Source: Pseudomonas sichuanensis
GTDB lineage: Bacteria; Pseudomonadota; Gammaproteobacteria; Pseudomonadales; Pseudomonadaceae
Assembly: GCF_003231305.1 (NCBI RefSeq)
Contig: NZ_QKVM01000017.1
Coordinates: 1-64,000, forward strand
Reading direction: 5' to 3'
DNA: 64,000 nt
In this document: positions 62,546 through 64,000 of the stretch, in pieces
Layout: each line of letters begins with the position of its first letter
Position numbering within the stretch: position 1 is the stretch's first letter
Program-made: the position numbers and the translations under genes
The notes under the pieces: model-generated
Databases searched by the model: none
What the model was told of the DNA's origin: nothing
What the model saw: only the letters and a program-made list of their open reading frames with translations

Positions 62546-62710
62546 ATGGTGCTCACCATGAGCTTCGGCGCTTCGCCGTGGGTCTCGTTTTATGGTGGCT
62601 ACGTGCGGGTGACCTTTGGTCAGCCGGGTTTTCGCCTCGTAATGCCCCGGTCTTGCAGGCCCGTACGTAGCTGCCACCCTTTACCTGCAAGTGAAGGGCA
62701 GGCGGCCTGA
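62546..62710 (+). CDS. Possible 54-residue leader peptide over the C4-like RNA
   Basis: An open frame of 54 codons starts with the ATG at 62546, inside b1, and ends at the TGA at 62708-62710. It covers the whole C4-like region. The product starts MVLTMSFGASPWVSF and ends in EGQAA. P1- and P4-type leaders are also partly translated. There is no convincing ribosome site, so it is listed as possible only. Confidence 0.3.
   Translation: MVLTMSFGASPWVSFYGGYVRVTFGQPGFRLVMPRSCRPVRSCHPLPASEGQAA
62594..62678 (+). ncRNA. C4-like antisense RNA (phage P1/P4 immunity RNA type)
   Basis: The region folds as a cloverleaf. The outer stem pairs ggtggctacgtgcggg (62594-62609) with 62660-62678 (16 bp, one G-U, one 3-nt bulge). 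Inside lie hairpin 1, tgacc-ttt-ggtca (62610-62622), and hairpin 2, ccggg/cccgg (62624-62628 with 62646-62650). Its 17-nt loop displays the antisense segment b' (62635-62645). The linker 62652-62659 is antisense segment a'. Outer stem, two hairpins, an antisense loop and an antisense linker are the design of the C4 RNA class of P1 and P4-like phages. No covariation test was possible. Confidence 0.75.
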
Positions 62711-62731
62711 CTTCCGCATTACGAGGTGTTT

Positions 62732-62989
62732 ATGCTCAAGATCGTCCCTGATCCACCCCATCCCACCGATTCCCCTCACGCCCTTGAAGACACCCTGGTC
62801 AACGCCACCGAGTACCTCATGTGCGCCCTGGCCGTCGCCCTCCATGCCTTCAGCACGCTGCCCAAATCACCCGCCACGATGATGCTGCTGACCGTGGTGC
62901 ACGAGCTCGATGCTGCCCGCACACTGCTGGAGTCGGCGTTGGCGCAGGTGCAGATGAGTGCGCGACCACAGGTGGACACGCGGCACTAG
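62732..62989 (+). CDS. Small protein behind C4-like leader, unknown function
   Basis: Protein of 85 residues from the ATG at 62732 with GAGGTG immediately upstream; the GAGG is part of the b2 target. After a Pro-rich N terminus it is largely one helical hairpin (LEDTLVNATEYLMCALAVAL and MMLLTVVHELDAARTLLESA). Small helical proteins of this look (LKIVPDPP at the start) are common in Pseudomonas genomes, but I cannot name a family with certainty. Its translation is probably controlled by the RNA leader. Confidence 0.8.
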   Translation: MLKIVPDPPHPTDSPHALEDTLVNATEYLMCALAVALHAFSTLPKSPATMMLLTVVHELDAARTLLESALAQVQMSARPQVDTRH

Positions 62990-63042
62990 GCGCAAGGCGC
63001 AAGGCTTTGCGATCCGCTGTCATTGAGCCCAAAAGCAATCAT

Positions 63043-63142
63043 TGTGGGAGCGGGTTTATCGAGGCGTCGAACCGCCGCGAACACCGGCACAGCCGGTGCC
63101 ATCCACCGCGGCGCCTGCTTCGCGGGTAAACCCGCTCCCACA
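63043..63142. repeat. Inverted REP pair
   Basis: tgtgggagcgggttta (63043-63058) and its exact complement (63127-63142) surround a GC-rich 68-nt centre with accggc/gccggt pairing. Confidence 0.85.
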
Positions 63143-63268
63143 GAGTTCGTGTCAGCTTCAGGAAATGAGTAAGTGCAGTACGTTCGCAATGGCAGCAATG
63201 GGTCGCAAGCCACCGGTCAGCACTGGCTGCTTTCGACCCAAAGCTGCCGGTGAGGCTGGCAGTGATTC

Positions 63269-63365
63269 TGTGGGAGCGGGCTTGTCCCGCGAAGAGGCCG
63301 GCTCATGAAAAGGAGTAGCCTGGCACGGGCTACGCCCGTGTTCGCGGGGCAAGCCCGCTCCCACA
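63269..63365. repeat. Inverted REP pair with inner hairpin
   Basis: tgtgggagcgggcttgtccc and following bases (63269-63293) pair with 63341-63365 with one mismatch. An inner hairpin, cacgggc-tac-gcccgtg, lies at 63324-63340. Confidence 0.85.
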
Positions 63366-63438
63366 AGTACTCTGCTGACTTCACCGGCCGCTATGGGGCA
63401 CATCGTTTCCAGTCATGCCCAACCGGTGCTTACGCGCA

Positions 63439-64000
63439 TCAGAAGTTGTATTTGATACCCGTCATGATGTTGCGAGGCGCACCGTACATGCCGTGATCGC
63501 CGGCATAGCTGAGGTATTCGCGGTCGAACAGGTTGTTCAGGTTGATCGATGCACTCAGGTGCTGGTTGAAGTCGTAGCGCGCCAGAAGGTTGGTAACGGC
63601 GTAGCTGCCCTGGGTGAAGGTGTGCAGGTCGGCACCGGTCTTGCTCTGCCAGTTCACGCCGCCGCCTAGGGTGACCTTGTTCAGAATCCCCGGCAGGCGA
63701 TAGCTGGTGAAGGTCTTGAGGCTGTGGCGCGGCAAGGTGGTAACGATGCGCTGATCATCAGCGTCGGTGCTGACCGCGTAGGCATAACCGGCGGATGCCT
63801 GCCAGCCCTCGGCAAGTTCGCCGTCCAGGGTGAATTCGACACCTTTGGTGGTGGTGCCTTGTTCGGACTTGTAGGTGTTGCCGCCCGGGGTGTCGATCCA
63901 GATCGCCAGGTTGTCCTGCTCGATCTTGAACAATGCGACGCTGGAGTTCAGCTTGCCGTCGAAGTGGCTGCCCTTGATGCCCACTTCGTAGCCGGTACCT
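63439..64000 (-). CDS. TonB-dependent siderophore receptor, C-terminal part (cut by window edge)
   Basis: The last 186 or so codons of a TonB receptor; the 5' part lies beyond position 64000. Barrel strands and turns of the FhuA/FpvA-like group are seen: GTTTKGVEFTLDGELAEGWQ, TLGGGVNWQSKTGADLHTF and SASINLNNLFDREYLSYAG, ending with the C-terminal aromatic IKYNF. It is on the opposite strand to the first receptor and probably has another ligand. Confidence 0.9.
   Translation of the reverse strand, partial: GTGYEVGIKGSHFDGKLNSSVALFKIEQDNLAIWIDTPGGNTYKSEQGTTTKGVEFTLDGELAEGWQASAGYAYAVSTDADDQRIVTTLPRHSLKTFTSYRLPGILNKVTLGGGVNWQSKTGADLHTFTQGSYAVTNLLARYDFNQHLSASINLNNLFDREYLSYAGDHGMYGAPRNIMTGIKYNF

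Larger units (their letters stand above)
62523..62726 (+). promoter_or_regulatory. a1/b1 and a2/b2 target sites of a C4-type RNA leader
   Basis: The first target pair is a1 ctgcaag (62523-62529) and b1 ggtattacga (62537-62546). The second is a2 cctgcaag (62684-62691) and b2 gcattacgagg (62716-62726). Both pairs are complementary to the same two antisense segments in the C4-like RNA between them: a' cttgcagg (62652-62659) and b' cctcgtaatgc (62635-62645). b' pairs with b2 over 11 of 11 bases and covers the GAGG ribosome site of the next gene. With b1 it pairs over 10 bases, one of them G-U. Confidence 0.75.
62990..63438. other. Repeat-rich gap between small ORF and TonB receptor (449 bp)
   Basis: No gene is supported here. 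Two REP-type inverted-repeat pairs fill most of it (63043-63142 and 63269-63365), and several short open frames within them are repeat-encoded. Confidence 0.7.

Noticed and set aside
63158..63403. Short minus-strand frames between the two REP pairs
   Set aside because: They are encoded by REP sequence and have no ribosome site.

Overview
The window is bacterial chromosome with the character of the Pseudomonas putida group: high GC, dense operons, FecI/FecR/TonB-receptor iron signalling, a glgA-treZ-malQ-treY operon near a gnd-zwf pair, and many intergenic REP-type repeats (inverted cores of the type gggagccggcttgcc). No rRNA, tRNA, CRISPR array or intact insertion sequence was seen. All assignments were made by reading; no database search was run.

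Layout. 1-9079: a minus-strand carbon-storage operon (glycogen synthase, TreZ, MalQ, TreY, DUF2934 protein) plus a small coiled-coil protein. 9281-13812: gnd-zwf and a GH15 glycosidase. 14283-16947: DUF1737/GNAT pair, an EamA exporter with a divergent Lrp regulator, and an orphan HigA antitoxin. 17092-22627: an AraC regulator followed by a compact plus-strand cluster of two DUF2589 paralogues, four small unknown proteins, a GH19 peptidoglycan hydrolase, a secreted EndoU nuclease and a possible immunity protein. 22643-24869: lipoproteins, NIPSNAP and lipocalin. 24971-30127: a periplasmic molybdo-hydroxylase (2Fe-2S subunit, Moco subunit, triheme cytochrome c, XdhC). 30446-38862: hybrid histidine kinase, GNAT, Nudix, glutaminase, DUF1835 protein, diguanylate cyclase and polyamine-type binding protein. 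38906-41960: PuuB-like oxidase, LysR, LysE exporter. 41976-45592: a methionine module (MetR-like regulator, flavin reductase, MesD, MesX and a MetR box). 45786-51703: malate dehydrogenase, TerB-like protein, small proteins, GNAT, LLM oxidoreductase and GST. 51829-56886: LysR, then a Fur-box-controlled sigma/anti-sigma/TonB-receptor unit. 56953-61063: tandem-fused racemase, dicarboxylate/amino-acid symporter, LysR. 61170-62364: cupin and phosphotransferase. 62495-62989: a structured RNA leader with the architecture of phage C4 antisense RNA in front of an 85-residue protein. 63439-64000: 3' part of a second TonB receptor.

Two regions stand out. First, the leader at 62523-62732 has two target pairs (a1/b1 and a2/b2) flanking a C4-like cloverleaf whose loop and linker are complementary to both pairs; the second pair contains the ribosome binding site of the next gene. 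This is the design of the P1/P4 phage immunity RNAs, here in front of a chromosomal gene of unknown function. Second, the DUF2589-GH19-EndoU cluster looks like an undescribed toxin or lysis-type export locus: regulator, two paralogous structural-type proteins, a single-span membrane protein, a signal-less cell-wall hydrolase, a secreted RNase and a candidate immunity gene, with an intrinsic terminator after the RNase gene.
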